Position numbers and translations under genes: made by a program. Below are positions 15,903-24,048 of a DNA stretch of 64,000 nucleotides, piece after piece (position 1 is the stretch's first letter; the number at the start of each line of letters is the position of its first letter). Below the pieces are notes generated by a model that was given only the letters and a program-made list of their open reading frames with translations, did no database searches and had not been told where the DNA came from. Source of the DNA: Paenibacillus selenitireducens (lineage in GTDB: Bacteria > Bacillota > Bacilli > Paenibacillales > Paenibacillaceae); contig NZ_MSZX01000004.1 in NCBI RefSeq assembly GCF_002021565.1, positions 372,027-436,026 of the forward strand, given 5' to 3'.

Positions 15903-16292
15903 ATGGAAAACAAACAATCTATTCGTCCCGAACTTGTTCAAGAGTTCGTAGGCAATGCCCATGGTGACTTAGACCGAATTATGCAACTACTCGATCAAGA
16001 ACCAGGTCTTGTAAATGCATCGTGGGATTGGGGAAATGGTGATTGGGAGACTGCTTTAGGTGCTGCCGCTCATATGGGTAGAAAAGATATAGCGAGTTTT
16101 CTTTTAAGTAAAGGGGCTCGCCTTGATCTTTTTGCAGCTGCTATGTTAGGGAAGATCGACATTGTCAGAGCTATACTGAATGATAATCCTAATCTGAAAC
16201 ATTCACTTGGCCCTCACGGTATCCCACTGATAAATCATGCTGAAGCAGGTGGAGATGATTCTGTCCAAGTTCTTGAGTTCTTAAGACAATAA
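15903..16292 (+). CDS. small ankyrin-repeat protein
   Basis: A 129-residue protein with about three ankyrin repeats. The blocks are GDLDRIMQLLDQEPGLVNAS, TALGAAAHMGRKDIASFLLS and DLFAAAMLGKIDIVRAIL, and the C-terminus HAEAGGDDSVQVLEFL is a partial repeat. Similar short ankyrin proteins are common in Bacillales with no known role. AGAGGAGAT precedes the ATG and 22 bases separate it from the fusion gene, so the two are probably translated from one message. Heterotypic interaction with the upstream ankyrin domain is inference. Confidence 0.75.
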   Translation: MENKQSIRPELVQEFVGNAHGDLDRIMQLLDQEPGLVNASWDWGNGDWETALGAAAHMGRKDIASFLLSKGARLDLFAAAMLGKIDIVRAILNDNPNLKHSLGPHGIPLINHAEAGGDDSVQVLEFLRQ

Positions 16293-16336
16293 GTATTTGC
16301 GAAGCTGGATCAATTTGTTCTAATCCTGAATTTGAT

Positions 16337-16420
16337 ACGCTAATGAGAGACGATAATGTAGGAGTTTGCGATGAGGCAGCTCCTTTTTCTTTTGGTGAAG
16401 TAACGTGCAGGTTGGTTTAA
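16337..16420 (+). repeat. dispersed hairpin repeat, copy 1
   Basis: Left half GCTAATGAGAGACGATAATG, a GGAG...GCTCC hairpin (16361-16383) followed by TTTTT, and right half GAAGTAACGTGCAGGTTG. The whole copy aligns along its length with copy 7 at 32696-32776, including the hairpin loop. It lies 45 bases after the stop of the ankyrin gene. The rest of the gap to 16571 shows only the ribosome binding site of the next gene. Confidence 0.65.
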
Positions 16421-16571
16421 TGCAGATGTGTAAATATATGGGAAATAGTTAACGTTATGCTCTGAAACCTAAAGGATGAAGCTTCCAATGAGAGGCAATC
16501 CGCTGTGTGTCTCCTTGAACGCAAGCTTTACTTGTTGCTGAGAAGATAATTTGCATAAGGAGTCTCCAATA

Positions 16572-17096
16572 ATGAATAAAATCTCAATGATCCTTCTTTT
16601 TATTTGTTTTATTTTAGCGGGTTGTAACGCTGATACAATCAATACACCTAGATACGAAGGTAAAAGCTTAATTATTGGCGTTATAGGAGATGCTCCGAAT
16701 ATAAGAGAAAAAACTGTGAACTTCAAAAAAATTACTTTTAACCAATTAGAGGTTCCAAATCTTTCTGCTGACTTTGACGCCATTTTCATTATGAAAGAAC
16801 ATCTATCTGAAGCTGCAAGACAACAATACGCTAAAATATATAAAAATGCAGGTATCCCTTTTTTCTTTATAGAGTCTAAGAAATCATATCTCCCTTTTAT
16901 AAACGAAGAAATGTCTTACGAAGATGTTCCTGATCTTACATCGGATAATTATGCTACAGGTTACTTTCAATCGGGGAAGGAATATCGACATTGGGGTTAT
17001 GGGTTATACAACGATAAAGCAAATGAACGTAATATTGAGGATGTTTATACACGGATTTTCACAACAATTGAGACCTTTGAAGTAGCTGTGAAGTAA
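16572..17096 (+). CDS. lipoprotein of unknown function
   Basis: A 174-residue lipoprotein. The signal peptide MNKISMILLFICFILAGC ends in a lipobox LAGC, so the mature protein begins at Cys18 and is tethered to the outer face of the membrane. The mature domain (YEGKSLIIGVIGDAPNIRE, ADFDAIFIMKEHLSEAARQQY, GIPFFFIESKKSYLPF) looks like an alpha/beta fold with a parallel sheet; I know similar uncharacterised Bacillus lipoproteins but no function. ATG 16572 follows TAAGGAG by nine bases. It is monocistronic. Confidence 0.7.
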   Translation: MNKISMILLFICFILAGCNADTINTPRYEGKSLIIGVIGDAPNIREKTVNFKKITFNQLEVPNLSADFDAIFIMKEHLSEAARQQYAKIYKNAGIPFFFIESKKSYLPFINEEMSYEDVPDLTSDNYATGYFQSGKEYRHWGYGLYNDKANERNIEDVYTRIFTTIETFEVAVK

Positions 17097-17106
17097 GGAT
17101 CCTCAA

Positions 17107-17205
17107 ATGGATAAAGCGCTCGAACCGCATGGTGGTCGATTTGATGGGGTTCCTATCGGGAAGGTCAAGTGTAATAAGTATGCTAACGGCAGCTTAGTTG
17201 AATAA
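17107..17205 (+). pseudogene. short coding-like fragment ending in a half copy of the dispersed repeat
   Basis: ATG 17107 opens a 32-codon frame reading MDKALEPHGGRFDGVPIG and later KCNKYANGSLVE. Its last eight codons are the repeat's right half (17181-17205: GCTAACGGCAGCTTAGTTGA). AGGA lies upstream. It resembles no protein that I know and is probably a gene fragment whose stop comes from the repeat. The same tail, Y-A-N-G-(S/T)-L, occurs in another short frame at 32875-32970. Confidence 0.3.
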
Positions 17206-17227
17206 GGATAATAATCTTCATTTCCAG

Positions 17228-17270
17228 TGATTATCAATTGATTTGTCAATATAGATTAATATACTATATA
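17228..17270 (+). promoter_or_regulatory. promoter of the orphan rpmJ gene with an adjacent TGATTATCA site
   Basis: TTGTCA (17243-17248) and TATATA (17265-17270) are 16 bases apart. TGATTATCA (17228-17236), a 4-1-4 palindrome, lies just upstream; it resembles half of a Fur-type 7-1-7 box and could serve a Fur-family metalloregulator. The regulatory assignment is tentative. Confidence 0.4.
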
Positions 17271-17341
17271 CATATACTCATTTCTATACTGACAAAGGGC
17301 AGATTGCAGATTAAAAGTAATCTGGCAAGGAGGAGTTTCTA

Positions 17342-17455
17342 ATGAAAGTTAGACCATCTGTAAAACCTATTTGTGAAAAATGTAAAACCATTAGAAGAAA
17401 TAGAACCGTCATGGTCATCTGCGAGAATACCAAACACAAGCAAAGACAAGGTTAA
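17342..17455 (+). CDS. rpmJ: 50S ribosomal protein L36, orphan copy with intact zinc ligands
   Basis: A 37-residue frame starting [15 protein letters not shown] and ending KHKQRQG is unmistakably ribosomal protein L36. The zinc ligands Cys11, Cys14, Cys27 and His32 are all present, so this is the C+ form. AAGGAGG at 17329-17335 precedes the ATG and a strong terminator follows. Normally rpmJ lies between infA and rpsM in the spc/alpha ribosomal operon; here it stands alone among accessory genes. Positions 20-22 (NRT) and 30 (T) differ from the usual Bacillus sequence, so it is probably a divergent second copy. Whether a main-operon copy exists cannot be seen in this window. Confidence 0.9.
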   Translation: MKVRPSVKPICEKCKTIRRNRTVMVICENTKHKQRQG

Positions 17456-17469
17456 TCCTCTAAATCCAA

Positions 17470-17507
17470 GGAACACTGTAGCATTAATTTACAGTGTTCC
17501 TTTTTTT
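17470..17507 (+). terminator. intrinsic terminator
   Basis: GGAACACTGTA (17470-17480) pairs perfectly with TACAGTGTTCC (17490-17500), with seven T following. It makes rpmJ a single-gene transcription unit. Confidence 0.92.
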
Positions 17508-17537
17508 ATAGTCAAAAATCAATTATGACTTTTGTTG

Positions 17538-17557
17538 ATTTAATAAGAATTTAATAA
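17538..17557 (+). promoter_or_regulatory. 11-bp spaced direct repeat upstream of the ABC/two-component operon
   Basis: ATTTAATAA occurs at 17538-17546 and again at 17549-17557, exactly one helical turn apart. OmpR/PhoB-type regulators bind such repeats, and one is encoded at the end of this operon, so autoregulation is plausible. Confidence 0.45.
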
Positions 17558-17634
17558 ATGCTTCACAAGGTTTTCAGTTTTATTGCCTATGATTGATCTT
17601 GTAAGTCAAATATCTTACTTTCAGGAGGTAGAAC

Positions 17635-18558
17635 ATGAAGAAGAAATGGTTAATGCTAGGCGGCGCACTAGGTATTAGTAGCGTGATGATGATTACAACA
17701 GGAGTAAGTGCATTTGCGAGTACATCCGGGTATGACGCGTATAAATCTGCACTGAAGAACACAAGAACGATTCAGAATGTAGCTGTGCAAGCATCCGCTT
17801 CTTTGCAGGATAATGGCAATGTTCTTGCTAGCGCGGCAGGTAACTTCAAGGTCAGTCTAAACACACAGACCGCGAGCGGTAGTGCGGATGTGAAAGCGAA
17901 TGGTGCAACACAATCTGTTAACTTCTATAAGCTGAAAGATCAAACCGTACTTAAATCTAGTACAAATGATACGTATTATGTCGAACAAGAACGTGACAAA
18001 GAAAAGAACAAGAACGATGCAAAAGAAACGCTAGATCCGCAAATCTCACAACAAGTTGAGACGGTTATTGATGCGCTAGTAGGGAACTTGAAGGATTATG
18101 TCGCTGTAGATGCGAAGACAGATGGTTCCAAGGAGGTTTCAGCTCAACTCGATAATTCACAACTTCCAACTGTCGTGAACGCAATCGCACCGATTGTGAT
18201 TAAACATGCTTCCAATCATGAGCAAGATGGGGAGAAGAAAGATAACAATGCGAATGAACTTCCATTTAATCACGATGTACTTCAAGCTTCGACACCTCAA
18301 TTGACGCAAGATATTAAGATTGAGAAGGTTTCCTTCAAAGCTAATATTAACGCTGCTAATTATATTGAGCATCAAGAAGCTGACATCACGATTTCCGGTA
18401 AAGATGCTAGCGGCACAGCGCATCAAGTGACTGTACACCTGCAGGCGAATCTTTCGGGTTATAACACAACAACACCGGATACGATAGATCTTTCTGGTAA
18501 AAAAGTTCAGCAAATGGATAATCATCAACATGGTAAATTTCATGGTGACAATGAATAA
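17635..18558 (+). CDS. secreted protein of unknown function, first gene of ABC/two-component operon
   Basis: A 307-residue exported protein. The signal peptide (KKKWLMLGGALG...VSAFAS) should be cleaved near residue 27. The mature part begins YDAYKSALKNTRTIQNVAVQ and then shows beta-rich segments (ASASLQDNG, GNFKVSLNTQTASGSADVKA) and a long charged linker, EQERDKEKNKNDAKE. The overall pattern resembles lipoprotein-like or outer-wall proteins that form a curved beta-sheet, but I cannot name a family. CAGGAGG precedes the ATG. As the head of an operon with an exporter, kinase and regulator, it could be an exported substrate, a chaperone or the sensed envelope component. Confidence 0.7.
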   Translation: MKKKWLMLGGALGISSVMMITTGVSAFASTSGYDAYKSALKNTRTIQNVAVQASASLQDNGNVLASAAGNFKVSLNTQTASGSADVKANGATQSVNFYKLKDQTVLKSSTNDTYYVEQERDKEKNKNDAKETLDPQISQQVETVIDALVGNLKDYVAVDAKTDGSKEVSAQLDNSQLPTVVNAIAPIVIKHASNHEQDGEKKDNNANELPFNHDVLQASTPQLTQDIKIEKVSFKANINAANYIEHQEADITISGKDASGTAHQVTVHLQANLSGYNTTTPDTIDLSGKKVQQMDNHQHGKFHGDNE

Positions 18559-18580
18559 TTAAGTAACGATGATGGAACAG

Positions 18581-18614
18581 CAGCAGATAGGCTCTACTCA
18601 GCGTCTATCTGCTG
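18581..18614 (+). terminator. intercistronic hairpin without T-run
   Basis: CAGCAGATAG (18581-18590) pairs perfectly with CTATCTGCTG (18605-18614). No T-run follows, so it is more likely an mRNA stability or partial attenuation element between the secreted protein and ABC genes than a full terminator. Confidence 0.45.
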
Positions 18615-18643
18615 CAACACCATATGAAGGAGGAATCATCCAA

Positions 18644-19381
18644 ATGGATCCGATACTAGAAACGCATCAACTTACGAAAGTATACCGTAATAACAGAGGG
18701 ATTCGAGAAATCAGTCTGCAGCTGCATGCCGGTGATGTGTATGGATTACTTGGGCCGAATGGGGCAGGCAAGACAACATTTTTGAAGCTCATTACAGGTT
18801 TGATCCGTGCGGATCAAGGGAAGATTACACTCTTTACTGGAGACCTAATCGATCAATTTGAAGAGGGCATGCAGCATGTCGGCTGTATGATTGAATCAGC
18901 AGATTTTCATGATTTTATAACGGCATGGCAATATTTGAAGTTAGTGGGTCGATTCTATCCGAATATTACGGATCAACGAATTACGGAGGTATTAGAGGTT
19001 GTAGGCTTGATCCAAGTTCGCAAAGATAAAATCAAGAATTATTCGACCGGCATGAAGCAGAAATTAGCGCTTGCTGCGGCTATTTTGCCGAATCCGAAGT
19101 TTGTTATTTTGGATGAACCTACGAACGGTCTGGACATTGAAGGTACGGTCATGTTTCGTCGGCTTATTAAACAGTTGTCTGAGGAGCATGGAACCACATT
19201 CCTCATCTCTAGTCATATGATCCACGAACTGGAGCAACTATGTAATCGCGTGGGGATTATTGTCGATGGGCAATTGATTCAAGAGGGGTATGTATCTGAT
19301 TTGCTTGCGAGTGGGCAATCGCTGGAACAATTCTATATTCACGAATTAGAATGCAGGAAAGGGGGGAAGGAAAGTGCATAA
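18644..19381 (+). CDS. ABC transporter ATP-binding protein
   Basis: A 245-residue ATPase subunit of an exporter of the bacitracin/lantibiotic-resistance type. Walker A is GPNGAGKTTF at about residues 40-49, the signature is YSTGMKQKLALAAA, Walker B is FVILDEPTNGLD, and the switch His is in ISSHMIHE. ATG 18644 follows GAAGGAGG by ten bases; the frame extends upstream through a hairpin but lacks a ribosome binding site. It overlaps the permease gene by eight bases, showing translational coupling. With the permease it should export a peptide, a lipid or another amphiphile. Confidence 0.88.
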   Translation: MDPILETHQLTKVYRNNRGIREISLQLHAGDVYGLLGPNGAGKTTFLKLITGLIRADQGKITLFTGDLIDQFEEGMQHVGCMIESADFHDFITAWQYLKLVGRFYPNITDQRITEVLEVVGLIQVRKDKIKNYSTGMKQKLALAAAILPNPKFVILDEPTNGLDIEGTVMFRRLIKQLSEEHGTTFLISSHMIHELEQLCNRVGIIVDGQLIQEGYVSDLLASGQSLEQFYIHELECRKGGKESA

Positions 19382-20120
19382 ATGGAGAGCTGGGTTTATC
19401 AATGAGCTATGGTTGCTCTTATATCGCAAGAAAATGATAGCATTCTTCACCTTCTCGGTCATTCTTCCGATTCTGCTAGCCGTATCACTTCACGCATTAC
19501 AGCCGATATTGGGACTTGTAGCGGTTAGCCAATCCTTTCCGATTCAGATGTTAAGTATTTATACGGTGGTATGGATTCCCCTCTTCATCTTAACCATGAC
19601 GGCAGATCTTTTCCCGAGTGAAGTGGCTACACGAACCTTGAAGCTTGCTTTTTTACGGCCCAATACGAGATTTCAAGTGTTCTGTGCGAAGGTTGCAGCA
19701 CTCGCTGTGGGGATAGGTGCGTTACTTGTATTATTAGGCGTGGTTACGTTGATTTGTAATGTATTTGCAGGTACAGCCCTTAGTTTCGCAGAGGGAATGG
19801 GTGTATTCAAGGCCTATGTTGCTGCTTTCGTGGCGATGGTCGCGCTATCTGCTGTCTTTGTTTTTGTATCTCAATTTTTCAAAAGTGTGAGTGGGTTTAT
19901 GGTATCTGCCATTGTACTTTATGTGGCATTGAAAATTTCACCATTTCTACTGAGTGCCATGTCTACGTTCTCACCAGCTTCCTATACCGACTGGCATATG
20001 CTATGGATTAGCCATACCGTTGCGGTAGGTAAATTATGGTCCACTTCACTTTACTTGTTATCCAGCTGTGTGTTGTTTTTTACACTAGGTTACTATATAT
20101 TTGATCGAAAAGAAGTGTAA
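19374..20120 (+). CDS. ABC transporter permease
   Basis: A 248-residue membrane protein with six predicted helices (for example FFTFSVILPILLAVSL, YTVVWIPLFILTM, ALAVGIGALLVLLG, YVAAFVAMVALSAVFVFV). The segment FPSEVATRTLKLAFLRPNTR matches the coupling-helix region of ABC-2 type permeases. It starts at GTG 19374 behind GGGGGGAAGG, inside the end of the ATPase gene. It pairs with that ATPase, and the substrate is unknown. The histidine kinase gene begins 16 bases after its stop. Confidence 0.83.
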   Translation: MHKWRAGFINELWLLLYRKKMIAFFTFSVILPILLAVSLHALQPILGLVAVSQSFPIQMLSIYTVVWIPLFILTMTADLFPSEVATRTLKLAFLRPNTRFQVFCAKVAALAVGIGALLVLLGVVTLICNVFAGTALSFAEGMGVFKAYVAAFVAMVALSAVFVFVSQFFKSVSGFMVSAIVLYVALKISPFLLSAMSTFSPASYTDWHMLWISHTVAVGKLWSTSLYLLSSCVLFFTLGYYIFDRKEV

Positions 20121-20135
20121 ACGGGGAATTTACCG

Positions 20136-21617
20136 ATGTCGATTCGTATTAAGTTACTGCTCTCCTATGCTGCTATGTTAGTTATTCCGCTGGTGATCAC
20201 GTTCTTCACTGCACTACTCTTGATTGTCGTATTTCGTGGTGATCTTCAGACCATCCGTGAACAATATGGCGTTGGTGCCCATCGCATGTTCGAAGATCAA
20301 CATGTCGAAGGCATATTGAAGGAGATGAAACGATCCGTTGAGAAGAATCCTTCCATTCTGTCCGATTCAAGTTACTTGTCAGATCTGGATCAAGAGCTGT
20401 TAAGGAATAAGTCCAATTTGATTGTACGTAAAGATCATCGCATCATATTTACATCACCTTCCATACAACAGACTGAAATTCTGGATCATTTACCAGCATT
20501 CGAAGATTCAGGACATGTGGAGAGAGATGAGGCAGTACACATTGGGAAGCAGCTCATTTCGTTCGGACACTTTGACTTTAGATTCGCTGACCAAACACCC
20601 GGTAGTGTCATTGTTGTGACAACCGTGAATCCCTTGGTGAATTTCGCACAGAAATTTTTTCCGATTCTTTTTATCACTAGTATTATTATTTTGATTCTGA
20701 CGAACACCATTTTGACGTATTTCGTATCTAGAAGTATCATTCGACCCCTTCAGAGGCTGAAAAATGCTATGAAACGTATTGAAGCAGGCGATTTAGAATT
20801 TCAAGTTGTACCGACGAGTAGGGATGAAATTGGGGAGCTCAGTGTCGCTTTTGAACAAATGCGAAATCAGCTTCAGCATTCGATTCATACTCAAATTCAA
20901 TATGAAGAGAATCGGAAAGAACTCATCTCGAACATTTCTCATGATCTTAGAACTCCATTAACTGCGATCAGAGGGTATGTTGATGGTCTGGGAGACGGCA
21001 TTGCAGACACGCCGGAGAAAAGACAGAAATATATCGATATCATTTCTTCCAAAGCAGAAGAGATGGACCACTTGATCGATGAGCTATTCTTATATTCCAA
21101 ACTGGATTTGAACCGACTGCCATTTCAATTTGAAATCGTTGATTTTCACGCATTTTTATTGGATTTATCGGAAGAACTTGCATTTGATCTCGGCAAACAA
21201 GGTGTCCATTATTCATCGAATATTACATTAGAACCGGAGACTTATGTGTTGATCGATCGAGACAAACTTAAGCGGGTATTCGCGAATATTATGGATAATG
21301 GATTAAAATATATGGACAAAACAGAGAAGACGATTCATCTACGGGCTTTTATGACAACAGATGACGTTGTTATTCAGATGACAGATAATGGCCAGGGAAT
21401 AGAACCAGACGCACTGCCGTATGTATTCGAACGGTTTTATCGCGCAGATCTATCTCGAAACAGTCACACGGGGGGAAGCGGGCTCGGCCTCGCGATTACC
21501 AAACAAATTATGGATGGTCATGAAGGCACGATCCAAGCAGATAGTACGGTTGGTGAGAGTACATGTATTACAATGACCTTACCACGGAGAAATCATAAAG
21601 TTGGTGACCAACAATGA
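20136..21617 (+). CDS. membrane sensor histidine kinase with HAMP domain
   Basis: A 493-residue sensor. Helix 1 spans about residues 7-32, an extracytoplasmic domain of about 145 residues follows, and helix 2 is at about 178-200 (FFPILFITSIIILILT). Then come a HAMP linker (RSIIRPLQRLKNAMKRIEAGDLEF), the H-box SNISHDLRTPLTAIRGY, the N-box NIMDNGLKY, and G-boxes DNGQGI and GGSGLGLAI. All catalytic motifs are intact. The large external domain suggests sensing of an extracellular signal, perhaps the exported protein or the transported compound. It overlaps the regulator gene by four bases (ATGA). Confidence 0.9.
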   Translation: MSIRIKLLLSYAAMLVIPLVITFFTALLLIVVFRGDLQTIREQYGVGAHRMFEDQHVEGILKEMKRSVEKNPSILSDSSYLSDLDQELLRNKSNLIVRKDHRIIFTSPSIQQTEILDHLPAFEDSGHVERDEAVHIGKQLISFGHFDFRFADQTPGSVIVVTTVNPLVNFAQKFFPILFITSIIILILTNTILTYFVSRSIIRPLQRLKNAMKRIEAGDLEFQVVPTSRDEIGELSVAFEQMRNQLQHSIHTQIQYEENRKELISNISHDLRTPLTAIRGYVDGLGDGIADTPEKRQKYIDIISSKAEEMDHLIDELFLYSKLDLNRLPFQFEIVDFHAFLLDLSEELAFDLGKQGVHYSSNITLEPETYVLIDRDKLKRVFANIMDNGLKYMDKTEKTIHLRAFMTTDDVVIQMTDNGQGIEPDALPYVFERFYRADLSRNSHTGGSGLGLAITKQIMDGHEGTIQADSTVGESTCITMTLPRRNHKVGDQQ

Positions 21618-22300
21618 AGCAAATTCTAATTGTAGAAGACGAGAAAATCATTGCGGAGCTGGAAAGAGATTATTTAGAGGTTCATGGTTTTAAAGTAGAT
21701 ATCGCGACAGATGGCGAGTCGGGGTTAAAGCTAGGGATGAGCGGGGAGTACGATTTAATTATTTTGGATTTGATGCTTCCCCGAATTAATGGTTTTGATG
21801 TCTGTAGACAAATTCGTGAGAAGCATAATGTACCCATTCTAATGGTTACTGCAAAGAAAGAAGATATCGACGTGATTCGGGGTTTAGGTCTGGGAGCAGA
21901 TGACTATATTACCAAGCCATTCAAACCGGGTGAATTGGTTGCAAGGGTGAAAGCCCATTTAGCTAGGTATGAGCGACTGATTGGCAGCAAGGAAAACAAA
22001 GAAGAGATCCGCATTCACGGCCTCTTGATCGATTATGGAGCACGAAGAGTTTTTGTACATGATCAAGAGGTGATACTTACGGCGAAGGAGTTCGATTTAT
22101 TATATTTTCTAGCATTGAATCCCAACCGTGTATTCAGCAAGGATCAATTGTTCGAGAAAGTATGGGGAATGGATGCGTTAGGTGATTCACAGACAGTAAC
22201 TGTCCATATCCGGAAACTAAGAGAGAAAATTGAGATCGATGCATCCAAAGCCCAATACATTGAGACGTTATGGGGCGCAGGATATCGATTTCGATTGTAA
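21614..22300 (+). CDS. OmpR-family response regulator
   Basis: A 228-residue regulator. The receiver domain has the acidic pair in VEDE, the phospho-acceptor Asp in LIILDLMLP (about residue 52), a Thr in MVTAKK and the conserved Lys in YITKPF. The C-terminal winged helix reads LTAKEFDLLYFLALNPNRVFSKDQL and VTVHIRKLREKI. It is translationally coupled to the kinase through ATGA. Its probable target is its own operon, where ATTTAATAA repeats with 11-base spacing precede the first gene. Confidence 0.92.
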   Translation: MKQILIVEDEKIIAELERDYLEVHGFKVDIATDGESGLKLGMSGEYDLIILDLMLPRINGFDVCRQIREKHNVPILMVTAKKEDIDVIRGLGLGADDYITKPFKPGELVARVKAHLARYERLIGSKENKEEIRIHGLLIDYGARRVFVHDQEVILTAKEFDLLYFLALNPNRVFSKDQLFEKVWGMDALGDSQTVTVHIRKLREKIEIDASKAQYIETLWGAGYRFRL

Positions 22301-22304
22301 GGAG

Positions 22305-22350
22305 AACAGATCTTCTTGGAGGGAATCCAAGCGAAGATCTGTTTTTGTTT
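22305..22350 (+). terminator. intrinsic terminator
   Basis: AACAGATCTTC pairs with GAAGATCTGTT, with an inner TTGG/CCAA stem, followed by TTTTGTTTT. It ends the five-gene operon. Confidence 0.9.
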
Positions 22351-22474
22351 TATATTCTATCCATAAAGGCTGATCTCATAATACGAAAGGGCAGGATAGC
22401 GTAATATTTTGGTTGTAGTTATAATGATTAATACGGCCATTAAATGGCTCTAATTCATCAGGGGGGCAAGTTGT

Positions 22475-22855
22475 GTGAAAAAGACCGAAAAGATATACAA
22501 CACTGCAGTAGAAGCAACTTTGGAGGTGATTGGAGGGAAATGGAAACCCGTTATTCTCTTTCATCTAACATTTGGTAAGAAACGTAATAGTGAATTTAGA
22601 AGCTTGATTCCCGCAATTACTCAAAAGATGTTAACACAGCACCTTCGGGAGCTTGAAGAAGAAGGCGTCATCTTACGTATTTCTTACAATCAGGTACCAC
22701 CGAAAGTTGAGTATGAGTTGACAGACTACGGCTGGAGTCTAAAGGAAATCCTACATCTGATGTGCCGTTGGGGGGATTCGCATATAGAGAGAAAATACGA
22801 GGGAAAAGCTGCCGTTCTGGTTAATCCAATGCTTACAGACGTAAATAACAGTTAA
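22475..22855 (+). CDS. HxlR-family transcriptional regulator
   Basis: A 126-residue winged-helix regulator. It has the family signature EVIGGKWKPVILFHL at about residues 16-30, then ITQKMLTQHLRELEEEGVILR and YELTDYGWSLKEIL. HxlR proteins often respond to electrophiles or aldehydes; no conserved N-terminal Cys of the YodB/HypR type is visible here. GTG 22475 lies eight bases after GGGGGG. It faces a convergent reductase gene whose promoter carries two palindromes, which it may bind. Confidence 0.85.
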   Translation: MKKTEKIYNTAVEATLEVIGGKWKPVILFHLTFGKKRNSEFRSLIPAITQKMLTQHLRELEEEGVILRISYNQVPPKVEYELTDYGWSLKEILHLMCRWGDSHIERKYEGKAAVLVNPMLTDVNNS

Positions 22856-22893
22856 GAAACCGACCCAATATACAAGGTCGGCTTTCTTATTTC
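22854..22893. terminator. bidirectional terminator
   Basis: AAGAAACCGACC (22854-22865) pairs with GGTCGGCTTTCTT (22876-22888), with T-runs on both strands. It separates the convergent HxlR and reductase genes. Confidence 0.8.
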
Positions 22894-22903
22894 TTACGGT
22901 AGT

Positions 22904-23974
22904 TTACGGGATGACTTTACGCTTGCGGAAGTCGTCGAAGATGTTCATAAACATGGCTTCGGTATCGATGAATTCGTGAAAGCCTAAGCGACGAGCCTTC
23001 GTTCCGTCGGCAAAAAAGTCGTAATCCCATGCAAACACGAAATCGCCGAATGGCCAAGAGGATACATCTTTATAGGAATTCCGAGCAAGCCCATGTTTCT
23101 CAACCATTTTGTTCCAAAGCTGCTCCTTGTCCGCCATGACAACGTCCAGTGACATCTGCAGCGGAGGCGCTGTTTCCATGCCAAAGTATTGAGCGATCTT
23201 CGGCCATAACTCATTCCAGCGGAACAGATCGCCGTTCGTAATGTTGAATGCCTGATTCGCACAGCGCTCGTCGGTCGCCGCCCATACTGTTGCCTTTGCG
23301 AGGAGCCCCGCGTCTGTCATCTCCAAGAGGCTGTTGTAAGCTCCCGGCTTACCTGGAAAACGCAAAGGTATTCCAAGTTCCTTCGAAATTGAGGCGTAAA
23401 TCGCGATGACCATTGCGAGGTTCATCGGATTTCCAAGCGAGAAGCCGCAGACTACAGAAGGACGGAGTGCTGACCAAGTCCAAGCCTTACCTTTTTGCCG
23501 TTGCTCTAAGAAGTCTTGCTGATCAATATTGAACTCGGGAGGCATGTGGTTAGCGTCTGTCTCACGAGCAGGAGTTTTGAACGGACCGAGATGTGCGCCG
23601 TATACCTTGTATCCCTGCATCAGACTGACATGTTTCAAGCCCGACGCGATTGGTTCGATCACTTCTACGATGTTCACTAACATGGCGAGATTGGGTGGAA
23701 CAAGTTCGGCCCAAGTTGGACGATCTTGGTAAGCAGCATAAAAAATGTGTGTTACCTCAGTTAAATCGCTTAACTTCTCGTGAAGCTCGTCTATATTGAG
23801 TAGATCCGCAGCCACATATCGAACATGGTTGCTAGATTCTCCGCCGCGACGCGATACGCCGATCACGTCCCAATCTGGGAGCGTGATGAGGTGATCGATG
23901 AGGTTGCGACCGATAACACCATTTGCGCCTACGACCAAGGCGACTTTGCGTGTTGTTGTAGATTCAATATTCAT
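22904..23974 (-). CDS. PRISE-type NAD(P)-dependent reductase (progesterone 5-beta-reductase-like SDR)
   Basis: A 356-residue atypical short-chain dehydrogenase. The nucleotide-binding motif is VVGANGVIGRNL at about residues 14-25. The segment YKVYGAHLGPFKTPARE and the run PPEFNIDQQDFLE with WTWSALRP are hallmarks of the PRISE group, whose plant members reduce enone double bonds of steroids and iridoid precursors; the Tyr in YKVYG is the usual catalytic residue. Bacterial members probably reduce activated alkenes. AAGGAG precedes the ATG by nine bases on the minus strand. The promoter contains CACTTTAAAGTG palindromes. Confidence 0.85.
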   Translation of the reverse strand: MNIESTTTRKVALVVGANGVIGRNLIDHLITLPDWDVIGVSRRGGESSNHVRYVAADLLNIDELHEKLSDLTEVTHIFYAAYQDRPTWAELVPPNLAMLVNIVEVIEPIASGLKHVSLMQGYKVYGAHLGPFKTPARETDANHMPPEFNIDQQDFLEQRQKGKAWTWSALRPSVVCGFSLGNPMNLAMVIAIYASISKELGIPLRFPGKPGAYNSLLEMTDAGLLAKATVWAATDERCANQAFNITNGDLFRWNELWPKIAQYFGMETAPPLQMSLDVVMADKEQLWNKMVEKHGLARNSYKDVSSWPFGDFVFAWDYDFFADGTKARRLGFHEFIDTEAMFMNIFDDFRKRKVIP

Positions 23975-24048
23975 AGTGTTTCGTCTCCTTCTGTACTATT
24001 TTTTGTACAATATTATTTTGTATGAACTAACCATACTTGGGAAGTACG

